Part shown: positions 11,706-20,510 of the stretch, one piece after another
Layout: every line of letters starts with the position of its first letter
How positions within the stretch are numbered: the first letter of the stretch is position 1
Origin: Thalassotalea psychrophila
GTDB lineage: Bacteria; Pseudomonadota; Gammaproteobacteria; Enterobacterales; Alteromonadaceae
Assembly: GCF_031583595.1 (NCBI RefSeq)
Contig: NZ_CP134145.1
Location: 558,001 to 622,000, forward strand
Length of the DNA: 64,000 bases
Direction: 5' to 3'
Translations under genes and position numbers: made by a program
The notes under the pieces: generated by a model
What the model was told of the DNA's origin: nothing
What the model saw: only the letters and a program-made list of their open reading frames with translations
Databases searched by the model: none

Positions 11706-11942
11706 GTCAGTAAATGCCACTTTGGAGACAAAATAAACTAGAAAATATACACCGTCATGCCGGAGGAGCACTAGCGACATCCGGTACCTCCTCCAGTTAT
11801 AGCGTGCATATAATGATTTGATTTTATTATTTTTTAGAACCACAGCATGCGTCGGGAGGTCCCGCGTCTCGCTTTGGCTCGCGCAGGATGACGGCGTATT
11901 TTTTTCATTTATAAAACCGTCTCCAAAGTGGCATTAGCTGAC
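11706..11942. repeat. Element with 24-bp inverted ends (MITE-like)
   Basis: The left end (11706-11729) contains AATGCCACTTTGGAGAC and the right end (11919-11942) is its reverse complement; the 17 inner bases match exactly and the outer GTCAG continues after two mismatches. Further out, TTAATTGTTG on the left also has a partner (CAACAATTA) on the right, so the inverted repeat may reach about 45 bases. It has no coding capacity. The right end passes straight into DNA that matches the 3' flank of the intact DUF3565 gene near 28530. Confidence 0.6.
11750..11896. repeat. CACCGTCAT-type palindromic repeat, copy 1
   Basis: The ends are CACCGTCATGCC and GGATGACGGCG, an imperfect inverted pair. Inside lie two GC-rich hairpin segments, one around GGAGGAG/CTCCTCC and one around GGGAGGTCCCGC, set in otherwise AT-rich DNA. 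The same end motifs and layout recur at 59560-59674. Such elements are common between genes in marine Alteromonadales. Confidence 0.55.
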
Positions 11943-12000
11943 TCGAACAACAATTAGCGCTGATAGAGCCGATTAGAATGTGTCTGCAGGTGAACCCAAG

Positions 12001-12099
12001 TCACATTTTACACTTTAGCTTATGGCCTAGCATAGAGTCTCGACCACGCTGATTAGTTACCCATAGCCTTATCATAAATGGTGGGTTATGGTGTACGTG
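12001..12099 (-). pseudogene. Truncated, frameshifted DUF3565 gene fragment
   Basis: Read on the minus strand, the segment encodes HVHHNPPFMIRLWVTNQ followed by RGRDSMLGHKLKCKM and a stop. This matches the C-terminal half of the intact protein at 28560-28766 (HVRHNPPFMARLWVTNQ...SMLGYKLKCKKCD). Two bases are missing in the A-run of the KCKKC codons, which creates the early stop. The 5' half is absent and an in-frame TAG precedes it. Homology continues into the 3' flank down to about 11930, so a block of DNA, not just the gene, was duplicated. Confidence 0.75.
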
Positions 12100-12146
12100 C
12101 TAGCAATCAGAATAATATGAATGAAGCTTATTCGGGATTGTCTGAG

Positions 12147-12186
12147 GATTAATTGTTACCTTAATTATGAGAGGTAACAATTAATC
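12147..12186. other. Perfect 15-bp stem-loop
   Basis: GATTAATTGTTACCT (12147-12161) and AGGTAACAATTAATC (12172-12186) pair perfectly around a 10-base loop. It lies just past the stop of the minus-strand GH117 gene, so it may end or protect that transcript, although there is no T-run after it. Its GTAACAAT arm also resembles half of the locus operator ATTGTTAACAAT. Confidence 0.5.
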
Positions 12187-12214
12187 AATTGAAGTTCTGC
12201 TTTTCTTAGGGGAT

Positions 12215-13327
12215 TCACTTTTTTTGAAATAAATTTTCTCTAGTAATGCCAAAACGTTCAGGCTCTTTCATTACATCTCTTATAGTGCTGTAATGTGGGA
12301 AACCGTGCCAACCTAAGTCTTTTTCTCCATGGCGTGTTAAATCGCAAGTAAAGCCTACTAAAAAGCACCAATCTGAAGCGCCATAATGTGCAAGCCCCCA
12401 TGAAAATCCTTGTCCATCACCATTATTTAAAAACTTATCTGGTATATATGCGCCTCCTGCGGGAGGGATATCTTCAAGCGTCGTGACAACCTCAAAGTCT
12501 ATGCCATTCTCAGAATATTGGATGGTACCTTTTTCAGGTCCCGCCCAATCAACGATTGCCGCCATGCCTGTTTTCCACGGAAATACCCACGTTTCATGAC
12601 CACTATTAGAAACAGGATTAGCCTCATGTTTTACGTATGGCCCTTCAGGGTGAGCAGCTACAGCCAACCCCCATTTGGAATCGGTAAACATTTTTTCACC
12701 AATAGCATGTCCTTTATAATACAAATAGTATTGCCCGTTAAATTTAATAATTCCGGGATCATGAATTGCACCGCTATCCCATGAACCAAGCTCTAAAGCA
12801 GCTCCCCAGTTAGAGTCACCGTGTTCGTTAGGGTTAATAAGTTTACCATCTCGACACGGCTCTAAAATAGGCTCTGCTAATTTTGTCCATGGCCCATCAG
12901 GGCTTACAGCTGTTGCCATACCGACAACGTTTAGCGGGTCATTATTTCGTTTAGCTTGATAGCATAAATAATATTTATCATTGGCGACCAATATTTCCGT
13001 AGTAAAAACACTGTATTCATCCCACGCACCTTTTGGGCCTCTTTTAACTGCTGGCCCTTGCTCTTGCCATGCAATGCCATCATCACTTGTTGCATACCAA
13101 ATATCTGCATTTAACCAGCTTGATTGTTGACACTCATTACGGGTATACCAAATAAAATATTTTCCTTTAACTTTAATAATAGTACTAGGATCGCGACGGT
13201 TTACGCCTTTTTCATACCCTAAACCTGTTACTGGTTGATAACGAAAACGGGTATATAGTTCATTTTCACTATCATCAACTTGATGACGTTGCATTGCTGC
13301 ACTCATATTTTTGTCTAACTTATTCAC
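12215..13327 (-). CDS. GH117-like glycosidase (anhydro-L-galactosidase-type), copy A
   Basis: A 370-residue, five-bladed beta-propeller-type enzyme without a signal peptide, so likely cytoplasmic. Motifs shared with GH117 neoagaro-oligosaccharide hydrolases are RRDPS (Asp at 46), IHDP (Asp at 190) and NSGHE (His 244, Glu 245). Repeated Tyr/Trp strands (YFIWYT, YYLYYKG) form the blades. Characterised GH117 enzymes release 3,6-anhydro-L-galactose from the non-reducing end of agar oligomers. The start is GTG at 13325-13327, four bases after the stop of the symporter gene, with GGAG inside the symporter's last codons. An internal ATG at codon 8 is the alternative. It has a distant paralogue at 20511. 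The substrate is inferred from family and context. Confidence 0.8.
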   Translation of the reverse strand: MNKLDKNMSAAMQRHQVDDSENELYTRFRYQPVTGLGYEKGVNRRDPSTIIKVKGKYFIWYTRNECQQSSWLNADIWYATSDDGIAWQEQGPAVKRGPKGAWDEYSVFTTEILVANDKYYLCYQAKRNNDPLNVVGMATAVSPDGPWTKLAEPILEPCRDGKLINPNEHGDSNWGAALELGSWDSGAIHDPGIIKFNGQYYLYYKGHAIGEKMFTDSKWGLAVAAHPEGPYVKHEANPVSNSGHETWVFPWKTGMAAIVDWAGPEKGTIQYSENGIDFEVVTTLEDIPPAGGAYIPDKFLNNGDGQGFSWGLAHYGASDWCFLVGFTCDLTRHGEKDLGWHGFPHYSTIRDVMKEPERFGITRENLFQKK

Positions 13328-13331
13328 CTAA

Positions 13332-14726
13332 TTATTCTCCATACAACTTTAATTTTATTTCTGCGCGTTTTTCTTCATCTAGGGTGTAAAACATCATAAT
13401 CATGCCTGCAACAATAAAGATAATGCCCGGTAATAAGGTACTGATAAAGTTTATACTTTCGACGACTTCAGGGGGTTGTTGAGCAATATTAGCGACATAG
13501 CCAGTTTCACCCATGATCCAAAGAGCTAATGCCCCTCCGACACCTAGTCCTACTTTTAGGGTAAATAGAAATAAGGCAAAAAACAGTCCTGACATATTTT
13601 TGCCCGTCAGCGTGACTTGATAATCAACCACATCACTCAACATACTCCAAATAAGTGGCACCATGCTTAATGATAGAAATGAAACCGCAGTACCTAATAT
13701 TAATATCGATGAAAAAGCATCGCCTGGTAGCCAGTAAGGGATAGCAGTAAGTACACCACAAACAAACATTAGTACCTTGTAAGCACGTACTTTATCGAAC
13801 CTTGTCCACATTAATCCTGACAATGCAGCCCCTAATGTTGCACCGACAGTTCCCCAAGTAATAAAAGTTGTCATCATATGTTCAGCGTTTATCAGAACTT
13901 CTTTTACATAATAAACAGTAGGGGTTGCCTTTAACGTTAAAATGATAAAAAAGAGAATGTTTCCTAAAAAAAGTATCACTAATTGTTGGTTGCTAAAGGC
14001 TTCTTTAATGCTGCTAATAAGGTCTTTAACTCCCATTTTTTCTTCTTTTTTCAGAGCAGGAGCAGGGTAAATTTCCTTAACGGTAAAGAAGCAATAATAT
14101 AAACAACCGACTATCAATAAAGCAAAAACCATTGCTGTATAAAAGAAACCTTGTTGCTCGTTACCTTGTCCAAATAAGCCGACTAAAGATAGTGTGCTGT
14201 ATGAAACAAAAACTGATGCAAGCATGCCTAGGCCAAATCGAAAAGATTGCAGCATGGTTCTTTCGTCTGAGTCACGTGTTAAAAATCCGGCCATTGCAGA
14301 AAAGGGGACATTGACTAACGTATAAGCAAGGGTAAGTAAGGAAAAACTTACATAAGCATAAACAAGCTTACCTGTTTCATCGAGATCTGGCGTATAAAAT
14401 AACATGATGAAAGTTATTGCTAATGGAATAGTGCCATAAAGAATAAATGGACGACAGCTACCATGTTTAGTGCGAGTTCTATCAACCAATAAACCTACTA
14501 ATGGGTCGGTTATCGCATCAAATATTCTTAGCATTAAATACATAATAGCAACATGACTTGCACTTAAACCGTAAACATCCGTATAAAAATACGCAAGCCA
14601 TATCCCCATTGTATGCCAAATAATGTTATTGCCAAAATCTCCTATACCATAGTTAATTTTTGTAGTTCTTGGCAAAATATCTTTATATGAACCTGAGGGA
14701 GTAACCACTTCAGTGCATGTCGTCAT
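13332..14726 (-). CDS. MFS sugar:cation symporter, GPH (MelB-like) family
   Basis: An inner-membrane transporter of 464 residues with about twelve hydrophobic segments. The N-terminal sequence NYGIGDFGNNIIWHTMG and the motif RIFDAITDPLVGLLVDRT are hallmarks of glycoside-pentoside-hexuronide symporters; the DAITDP Asp residues correspond to cation-site residues in MelB. It is the first gene of a two-gene operon with the GH117-like gene downstream and has a copy of the ATTGTTAACAAT operator 57 bases before its start. It probably brings the oligosaccharide or anhydro-sugar into the cytoplasm. Confidence 0.9.
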   Translation of the reverse strand: MTTCTEVVTPSGSYKDILPRTTKINYGIGDFGNNIIWHTMGIWLAYFYTDVYGLSASHVAIMYLMLRIFDAITDPLVGLLVDRTRTKHGSCRPFILYGTIPLAITFIMLFYTPDLDETGKLVYAYVSFSLLTLAYTLVNVPFSAMAGFLTRDSDERTMLQSFRFGLGMLASVFVSYSTLSLVGLFGQGNEQQGFFYTAMVFALLIVGCLYYCFFTVKEIYPAPALKKEEKMGVKDLISSIKEAFSNQQLVILFLGNILFFIILTLKATPTVYYVKEVLINAEHMMTTFITWGTVGATLGAALSGLMWTRFDKVRAYKVLMFVCGVLTAIPYWLPGDAFSSILILGTAVSFLSLSMVPLIWSMLSDVVDYQVTLTGKNMSGLFFALFLFTLKVGLGVGGALALWIMGETGYVANIAQQPPEVVESINFISTLLPGIIFIVAGMIMMFYTLDEEKRAEIKLKLYGE

Positions 14727-14783
14727 TGTTTATTACCTTTGATTGAAATGTTTTTAATATTTAAGATAAATAAGAAATTAAAT

Positions 14784-14795
14784 ATTGTTAACAAT
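14784..14795. promoter_or_regulatory. Operator ATTGTTAACAAT (symporter-GH117 operon)
   Basis: A perfect 12-bp palindrome upstream of the symporter gene on the minus strand. The same sequence or a one-base variant recurs in the locus at 17164, 17243, 17291, 23111 and 27548. The form (TTGT..ACAA) fits binding sites of FadR/FCD-type GntR regulators, and such a regulator is encoded at 27644. Confidence 0.7.
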
Positions 14796-14995
14796 TTACA
14801 AACCAATGTAACAATTGAATAACACGCTGTAAACATTTTTTATTTAAATTACTATCAATTTGATTTTAATTTGTACACCTGAATTACTGAGGGAATATTG
14901 TCTTATGTTCGTGTAAGGTAGAATTAGTTAGAGGAGCAAACCTCAGAAGCTTCCTCGCATGGAAAGCCTGCTTTGGTATATATACCCGTTATCTT

Positions 14996-17017
14996 TCAAG
15001 ATGCAGGTTTCTGCACTTTGAATGGTAACGGGTATAGCTCAATTAACCCCCAACTTTTTAATTCAGGTATCTTCACGCTAGTGATTCCATTTTCGTAGCT
15101 GATATCTAAATGAATGACTGGTTGTCCTGCTTGAGTATAGGTGGCGCCAACAAAACCTGAAGTAACATCAGTATATAAACTGTCGTTAATAGTTACGGTT
15201 AAATTGGTTTTTGGGTTTAGGCTACTAGTTATGGCATTGTAGTCTCTGTTTACCAAATGCATAATGCGCGGTGCATTGCTCATTGTTGCATTTAAGCTTG
15301 CATTTTCTCTAGGGAACAGCGCAACCTGTGCAACATCAACGGATACCTCTTTTGTTAATAAATCAGTTATTGACGCCGTATCTGACCACTTTACAACTTT
15401 ATTTCGATAAGAATTAAGCTTTGCTGTTTGTGAGGCGCTAAGTGCTGCGCCATTAAAGTCAGTTTTTACAATCACGTTAAAATTGTCCATGGCATGGCTT
15501 TGATCACTATCGGTTAAATATTTTGGCCACCAGCTATCACCAGCGACTAATAATTTATAAGGGATATTTTGTTCCATGAGATCTGAGGCTGCCAAAAATA
15601 TATCTAACTCATCGTATTGAGTTTCACGGTAGGCTTGGTGACTATATACTAAGCCAACGTTAGCGACCGTTTCATAGCCATCAAACATGAAAGACTTTTC
15701 CTTTATCCAAGCATAAATATAATCGTAATCCCCTATGGCTGGATCGTAATAACGCTGTAATGCCCCCTGATAAGCCCACATATGTTCAGGTGCCATAAAA
15801 ACTTGGCCATTAGCATACGCTAATGCTATCCATGTACGCACTAAATCAACCGCTTCAGGATTATCAACCATATAATTCCAATCAGGATAAGGCAGTGCGG
15901 TTAAAGCTAAAGGTTTATTAATGGCTTCTGCTAGTTTGTACATCAGCATTACGTCACCATTAATTTTCTGTTCGATGGCACGATGGTTAAATTCTTGCAC
16001 ATAGAAATCAAATTCATCATTAAAGGGCATTCTTATCCCATTCCAATAGGGATCAAGTATCGGTGAACTGGTGCCTACTTCAATATAGCCAACTCCTTCT
16101 TGATAGGGATAACCTTTTGCCTTGGCGACTTCATCAGTGTATTGAACTAATTCAGCTAAGTAGTTATTGTTCCAATCTTGTAAAAAATGGCGATATTCAT
16201 TGTTTAACGGAATTTTATTGGGAATATTGGTGGTTTCAGCCTCATATTGAGTCGCGGTATATCCAGCAGTTTTTAAAAAGTCACCGTAGTGAAATGTTGA
16301 TATATTAGTAATACCAAGTGCAATTAATTCATCATTACTAAAGTTTTTGACCAACCAATTATTAAAATTAGTCATACAATGTTCACTAAAATCCCCACCT
16401 AAATAGTATTGTGCGGGATTAGAATGTTGTGAATCAAACAAGATAGCATCGACTCTATTAATGACGTTTTCATTATCATAAAAAGCAACATCTTGAACCT
16501 GCCATTCAATATACTCGCGAAATAACGGATGATGGGTGGAAAAAAAATAATGACCTGGAAACCATTTTATTTCCAGATTTGAGCCATCGAGTCGTTTAAC
16601 CATCGCTTGTTGGAAAGTTTGAGGGTATTTTGATGTCATCCCATTCCAAATAACATCCCATTCTATGCGTGAAACCCAACTAACATCAGCAAGATCATGA
16701 TTAATAGTGTCAGTAACATAACTATTCATTGTTGTTGGTAAATTTGTTTGAAAGTCAAAATTAGCAAAAGAAGGAGGTAGGAACCCCCACATAGTGGCAT
16801 CAACATGATAATCAGTATATTTGCCATGGTCGTGGTTTGAGATTTCATTTCGAAGCGGTTGAGTGAAAAAAATACTGGATTTTTTAATAAAAGATTCAGG
16901 TTCTATCGCGATAGTTTCTATTTTGACTGGTAACTCTTCGAGCTTATTTTTATCTTGTTCCACGCAAGCGATTAACAACCCAATAATGACAATATAACTC
17001 AGTTGTACCGCTTTCAC
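14996..17017 (-). CDS. Lipoprotein with GH42-like glycosidase layout, unclassified
   Basis: A protein of 673 residues with a lipoprotein signal (LIAC, Cys at 18), so likely on the periplasmic or outer surface. The middle has a pattern familiar from GH42 enzymes: a short Cys-containing motif, then a WL...NF..DELIALGI segment like the 'F..WL...Y....LN..W' stretch. Acidic motifs ILFDSQH, EGVGYIEVG and FMAPEHMW are candidates for the active site. A later part (DIFLAASDLMEQNIPYKLLVAGD) matches the GATase-like trimerisation domain that follows the barrel in GH42. It is the only extracytoplasmic hydrolase candidate in the locus, and three operator sites lie upstream. I cannot assign a GH family; GH42 itself, GH167 or an unclassified GH-A group are all possible. 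Confidence 0.6.
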   Translation of the reverse strand: MKAVQLSYIVIIGLLIACVEQDKNKLEELPVKIETIAIEPESFIKKSSIFFTQPLRNEISNHDHGKYTDYHVDATMWGFLPPSFANFDFQTNLPTTMNSYVTDTINHDLADVSWVSRIEWDVIWNGMTSKYPQTFQQAMVKRLDGSNLEIKWFPGHYFFSTHHPLFREYIEWQVQDVAFYDNENVINRVDAILFDSQHSNPAQYYLGGDFSEHCMTNFNNWLVKNFSNDELIALGITNISTFHYGDFLKTAGYTATQYEAETTNIPNKIPLNNEYRHFLQDWNNNYLAELVQYTDEVAKAKGYPYQEGVGYIEVGTSSPILDPYWNGIRMPFNDEFDFYVQEFNHRAIEQKINGDVMLMYKLAEAINKPLALTALPYPDWNYMVDNPEAVDLVRTWIALAYANGQVFMAPEHMWAYQGALQRYYDPAIGDYDYIYAWIKEKSFMFDGYETVANVGLVYSHQAYRETQYDELDIFLAASDLMEQNIPYKLLVAGDSWWPKYLTDSDQSHAMDNFNVIVKTDFNGAALSASQTAKLNSYRNKVVKWSDTASITDLLTKEVSVDVAQVALFPRENASLNATMSNAPRIMHLVNRDYNAITSSLNPKTNLTVTINDSLYTDVTSGFVGATYTQAGQPVIHLDISYENGITSVKIPELKSWGLIELYPLPFKVQKPAS

Positions 17018-17163
17018 TTTTTCACCTTACTGTTAGTTTTTTAAATACCGTCAATACTTCATCGATTTATGCCTGCATCAACTTAGCTATTTACTTTCTA
17101 GCAAAATTAATGCGAGTCATTGTTAATTTTCTTGAAGTCTTATTTTTTACATACCCAACGACC

Positions 17164-17175
17164 ATTGTCAACAAT
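17164..17175. promoter_or_regulatory. Operator variant ATTGTCAACAAT
   Basis: One base differs from the perfect ATTGTTAACAAT palindrome. It is the site closest to the minus-strand lipoprotein gene that starts at 17017. Confidence 0.6.
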
Positions 17176-17242
17176 GAACAATTGCCGCACTAAATAGGGA
17201 CTTATATAAATGAAATACGAGAACAAAAAATAAACTATGTAA

Positions 17243-17254
17243 ATTGTTGACAAT
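17243..17254. promoter_or_regulatory. Operator variant ATTGTTGACAAT
   Basis: One base differs from the perfect palindrome. It lies 48 bases before the exact copy at 17291, close to 4.5 helical turns away, and could allow cooperative binding. Confidence 0.6.
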
Positions 17255-17290
17255 TTGTAAAAAGGACGTTATAAATTAATTAAATCTAAT

Positions 17291-17302
17291 ATTGTTAACA
17301 AT
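17291..17302. promoter_or_regulatory. Operator ATTGTTAACAAT (TonB receptor promoter)
   Basis: Exact palindrome 21 bases upstream of the proposed -35 box of the TonB-dependent receptor gene. A site in this position fits activation or looping as well as repression. Confidence 0.65.
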
Positions 17303-17434
17303 TAGCAATCTAATTGTTTTGTTTTGACAATGTTTAATTTGATACGTTACTATCTAAAACTAGCACTGAGTTTATGGGATGAATAAAGTTCTAGTTTGGT
17401 TTTCTAAATAACTATATAAATAACAGGCAAAGCC

Positions 17435-20407
17435 ATGAAACAGTTCTATCGAAATAAGTTAAACCTTGCGTGTATAAACGCTATAGCTGTACTAATCCTT
17501 ACTGCACCATCAGTCCTTGCGGCTGAAGAAACAAACGAAGAAAGCACCGACGAAGTCGAAGTTATTGAAGTAACCGGTCTTCGTGGTTCGTTATACGAAG
17601 CGGTTAATCGTAAACGGTTCAGCGAGGTGGTGTCTGATACTATAGTGGCTGAAGATATAGGTAAAATGCCCGATAGAAATATTGCCGAAGCATTACAACG
17701 CATTACTGGTGTGGGTATAGCTCGAGATAACGGAGAAGGAACTTCAGTAACTATACGTGGCATTGCCGACAATCTAAACCTTACTTTAATTAATGGTCAA
17801 ACAGTAGCATCAGCAGGTGATGGACGAGGCATAGATTTTAGTAGTATGCCTTCCTCTATGATCTCTGCCATAGAGGTATATAAATCGCCTATGGCAAAAC
17901 ATATGGAAGGTAGTATCGGTGGTACGATTAATATCTTAACGGCTCGACCTCTCGATGTTGGTGAAGCTAAAGGCACGGCTTTTGTTGAAGCTGTTTATAA
18001 TGAAAATAATGAAGAGACCTCTCCCGCTTTTACTTTTTCTTATATGACGCCACTAAGTGATACATTTGGTATTGCTGCCGCGGTATCACATGAACAAATA
18101 GATACTCGAACAGATTCTATGTCAAACTGGAGTTGGGAAGAATCTGAGCAAGGCTTTTACCCAACTCGTTGGGGCGTTTCTGCCCAAGGTCGTGAGCGCG
18201 AACGCAGCTCTGTTTTAGTAAACCTTCAATGGCAACCTCGTGATAATATTGATAGCTACTTAGATGTAACCTATAGCAAAGTGGAAGATGATTTTCTAAC
18301 CCATTCATTTACCAGTTGGATTCCTTATGGCTATGGGGCGATTGATGCAGACTCTGTTGTTACGGATCCTAGTACCAATACCATGACTGAATTTGCCGTT
18401 GATAACTTATATATTTCTCCTGTTGATGAAAACATTGGCGCAGATATTGATACGCTAACTGTACAACTTGGTGCTGAAATGGAACTAGAAAAATGGACCC
18501 TTTCATTTGCAGCTGGTTATTCCAAAGCTGAAACCGAACAGCTGACTCAACAATTGTATAATTTTGACCATTGGTGGTTAAATGGCGATCAACATGATGC
18601 GTTATTTAAGCTTGGTTCTGACCGTCAATACTCTTATTTACCTTCGGGAACAGAATATTACGATGCCAGTAAAACAGATAACCATGCTAATGAAACATAT
18701 GAACAAGATGGCTTAGTTGATTTTAACCTTAACCGTTTGAACCAAGGGCCAATTATGCGTTTACCGGTAGAAAATACCGATGAAGACATCTCATTTAAAG
18801 TAGACGCTGAATATCAATTAGATAGCAGTGAACTGTTTAGTTCTCTTGAAGTAGGTGCTCGTTGGAATAAACGCACTAAAGAAACTTTAGAAGCATCTCA
18901 ACATTTAGGTCCTTGGGAAATCGCATTTGAAGATTATAATGGTGGCTGGAGCTTATGGGGCGCTGAACCTTTATTTCATGATGCGAATGCTGAGCGATTT
19001 GACCCGAAAAACTTTATGGGCGGAAATGCAAACTCTGGAGTGCCTACAGGCTGGAATTCTATCCATAATTTTGATACGGCTATCACTAGCTATACAGCTC
19101 ATATGAATAAGCTTTTTGGCTTCACCGACGATGGTTCAACTCCTTATTTTACTGACTTTGATAGCGTCTTTGATACTATGGGGATGACACCTGATCGACG
19201 TGGCTCGGCAGATAATGAAGAAGAAACCATGGCATTATATCTACAAGCCAATATCGATATGATGGATGGTGACTTAACAGGTAATGTAGGTGTACGTTAT
19301 GTGCAAACAGACCTTACTAGTAAAGCCTTAACTGGCGGCTACTATGAAGCAACACATGGCATGGAATTAGAACAAATTTCTTTAGAACATGATTATGACA
19401 ACGTCTTGCCTAGTCTTAATTTAAGTTACAAACTTAATAGTGAAATGGTACTTAGGTTTGCAGCTGCTAAAGTGATGGCGAGACCTAACTTTAATCAAGC
19501 AAAAGCTGGGGCAAGTACCACAACTGATGGTTGGTACGATATCGACGGCATTAATGATCCAGATTGGACTGTTGCTGATGAAGATTCATTCGTTGGCGGT
19601 AATGTGAAGTTAGACCCTTATGAAGCGAATCAATTCGATCTTTCTTATGAATATTACTTCAGCGAAACAGGTATGTTTTCTGCTGGGGTATATTACAAAG
19701 ATATTGAAAGCTATATTTTTAATTATGTTGAATTAGGCAAAGTACAAGTTGAAGGGTATGAAACTGAAATAGGTACCCGCGAACCATTCTATACTGAAGA
19801 AGACTTTTTAGCAGGTGAAGTTGCTTTACCTTCACCACAAGAATTTCCATTATTCTTTGAATCAGTGTCTATGCCTATTAATGGCGAAGGTGGTAAAATC
19901 AGTGGTTTAGAACTTGGTTTCCTCACTAATTTTGACTTTATCAAAGGATTCGAAAACTTTGGTATTCAAGCGAACTATACCTATGCTGATAGTGAAGCTG
20001 ATTACTTTAAAGAGTCTTTTGGTGATGAGTCGGTTGATCTACCGTATCAATATCAATCTGAAGATACTTATAACATTATGGGTTTCTATGAAGATGATAA
20101 CTTAATGGTTCGTATTGCTTATAATTGGCGCTCAGAATCATTAGAGAATCCAATAAATAATTTAGACGGTATGGCCATTTGGCGCGATGATTATGGTCAG
20201 TTAGATACATCTTTTAGTTATAAAATCACAGAAAATTTTGAAGTAATTGGTAGCGTAAGTAATGTGTTAGAAGAAAGTACTGAATTTTTCTCCGCTGCAC
20301 GTACCGATGGTAATTTAATTAAAGGTGATGATGTACCTACAGATAGAAATTATAACCAAACATATAATGGCCGTACGCTACGCTTAGGTGTAAGAGCGGT
20401 CTTTTAA
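17435..20407 (+). CDS. TonB-dependent receptor (oligosaccharide uptake)
   Basis: Outer-membrane receptor of 990 residues. A signal peptide (about 1-30, ending ...VLA) is followed by an acidic stretch and a TonB-box-like VEVIEVTGLRGS. The plug domain has DIGKMPDRNIAEALQRITGVGIARDNGEG and VTIRGI, the signature of the Caulobacter/Xanthomonas/Alteromonas receptor type used for carbohydrates. The barrel ends in a terminal Phe (LRLGVRAVF), as expected for outer-membrane assembly. It is divergent from the lipoprotein glycosidase, with operators in between, and is followed by a terminator. It probably carries agar-type oligosaccharides across the outer membrane with TonB energy. Confidence 0.93.
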   Translation: MKQFYRNKLNLACINAIAVLILTAPSVLAAEETNEESTDEVEVIEVTGLRGSLYEAVNRKRFSEVVSDTIVAEDIGKMPDRNIAEALQRITGVGIARDNGEGTSVTIRGIADNLNLTLINGQTVASAGDGRGIDFSSMPSSMISAIEVYKSPMAKHMEGSIGGTINILTARPLDVGEAKGTAFVEAVYNENNEETSPAFTFSYMTPLSDTFGIAAAVSHEQIDTRTDSMSNWSWEESEQGFYPTRWGVSAQGRERERSSVLVNLQWQPRDNIDSYLDVTYSKVEDDFLTHSFTSWIPYGYGAIDADSVVTDPSTNTMTEFAVDNLYISPVDENIGADIDTLTVQLGAEMELEKWTLSFAAGYSKAETEQLTQQLYNFDHWWLNGDQHDALFKLGSDRQYSYLPSGTEYYDASKTDNHANETYEQDGLVDFNLNRLNQGPIMRLPVENTDEDISFKVDAEYQLDSSELFSSLEVGARWNKRTKETLEASQHLGPWEIAFEDYNGGWSLWGAEPLFHDANAERFDPKNFMGGNANSGVPTGWNSIHNFDTAITSYTAHMNKLFGFTDDGSTPYFTDFDSVFDTMGMTPDRRGSADNEEETMALYLQANIDMMDGDLTGNVGVRYVQTDLTSKALTGGYYEATHGMELEQISLEHDYDNVLPSLNLSYKLNSEMVLRFAAAKVMARPNFNQAKAGASTTTDGWYDIDGINDPDWTVADEDSFVGGNVKLDPYEANQFDLSYEYYFSETGMFSAGVYYKDIESYIFNYVELGKVQVEGYETEIGTREPFYTEEDFLAGEVALPSPQEFPLFFESVSMPINGEGGKISGLELGFLTNFDFIKGFENFGIQANYTYADSEADYFKESFGDESVDLPYQYQSEDTYNIMGFYEDDNLMVRIAYNWRSESLENPINNLDGMAIWRDDYGQLDTSFSYKITENFEVIGSVSNVLEESTEFFSAARTDGNLIKGDDVPTDRNYNQTYNGRTLRLGVRAVF

Positions 20408-20438
20408 TAAATAAGTTTAATTTTTATTTATACTAAAC

Positions 20439-20477
20439 AGGCTCTCTTTATTTTTTAATGAAGAGAGCCTTATTTTT
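20439..20477 (+). terminator. Rho-independent terminator after the TonB receptor
   Basis: AGGCTCTCTT and AAGAGAGCCT pair in a 10-bp stem around a 12-base loop, followed by TATTTTTG. It separates the receptor from the GH117 gene downstream. Confidence 0.8.
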
Positions 20478-20510
20478 GTGCTTAGAATACTAAAGTTAAG
20501 GTTAACAAAA

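Larger units (their letters stand above)
11669..12214. other. Gene-free patch with nested repeats and a gene remnant
   Basis: This 546-base stretch between mrcB and the sugar locus holds no intact gene. It contains a repeat with long inverted ends (11706-11942), an inner palindromic element (11750-11896), a 5'-truncated DUF3565 fragment (12001-12099) with its 3' flank, and a perfect 15-bp stem-loop (12147-12186), each listed separately. It looks like a spot where mobile or repetitive DNA has accumulated. Confidence 0.8.
17018..17434. promoter_or_regulatory. Divergent control region of lipoprotein and TonB receptor genes
   Basis: This gene-free stretch separates two divergent genes and holds three copies of the locus operator (17164, 17243, 17291) plus a half-site near 17119. 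A plausible promoter for the receptor is TTGACA at 17324-17329, an 18-base gap and TACTAT at 17348-17353; the nearest operator then lies just upstream of the -35. The DNA is strongly AT-rich. Confidence 0.6.
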
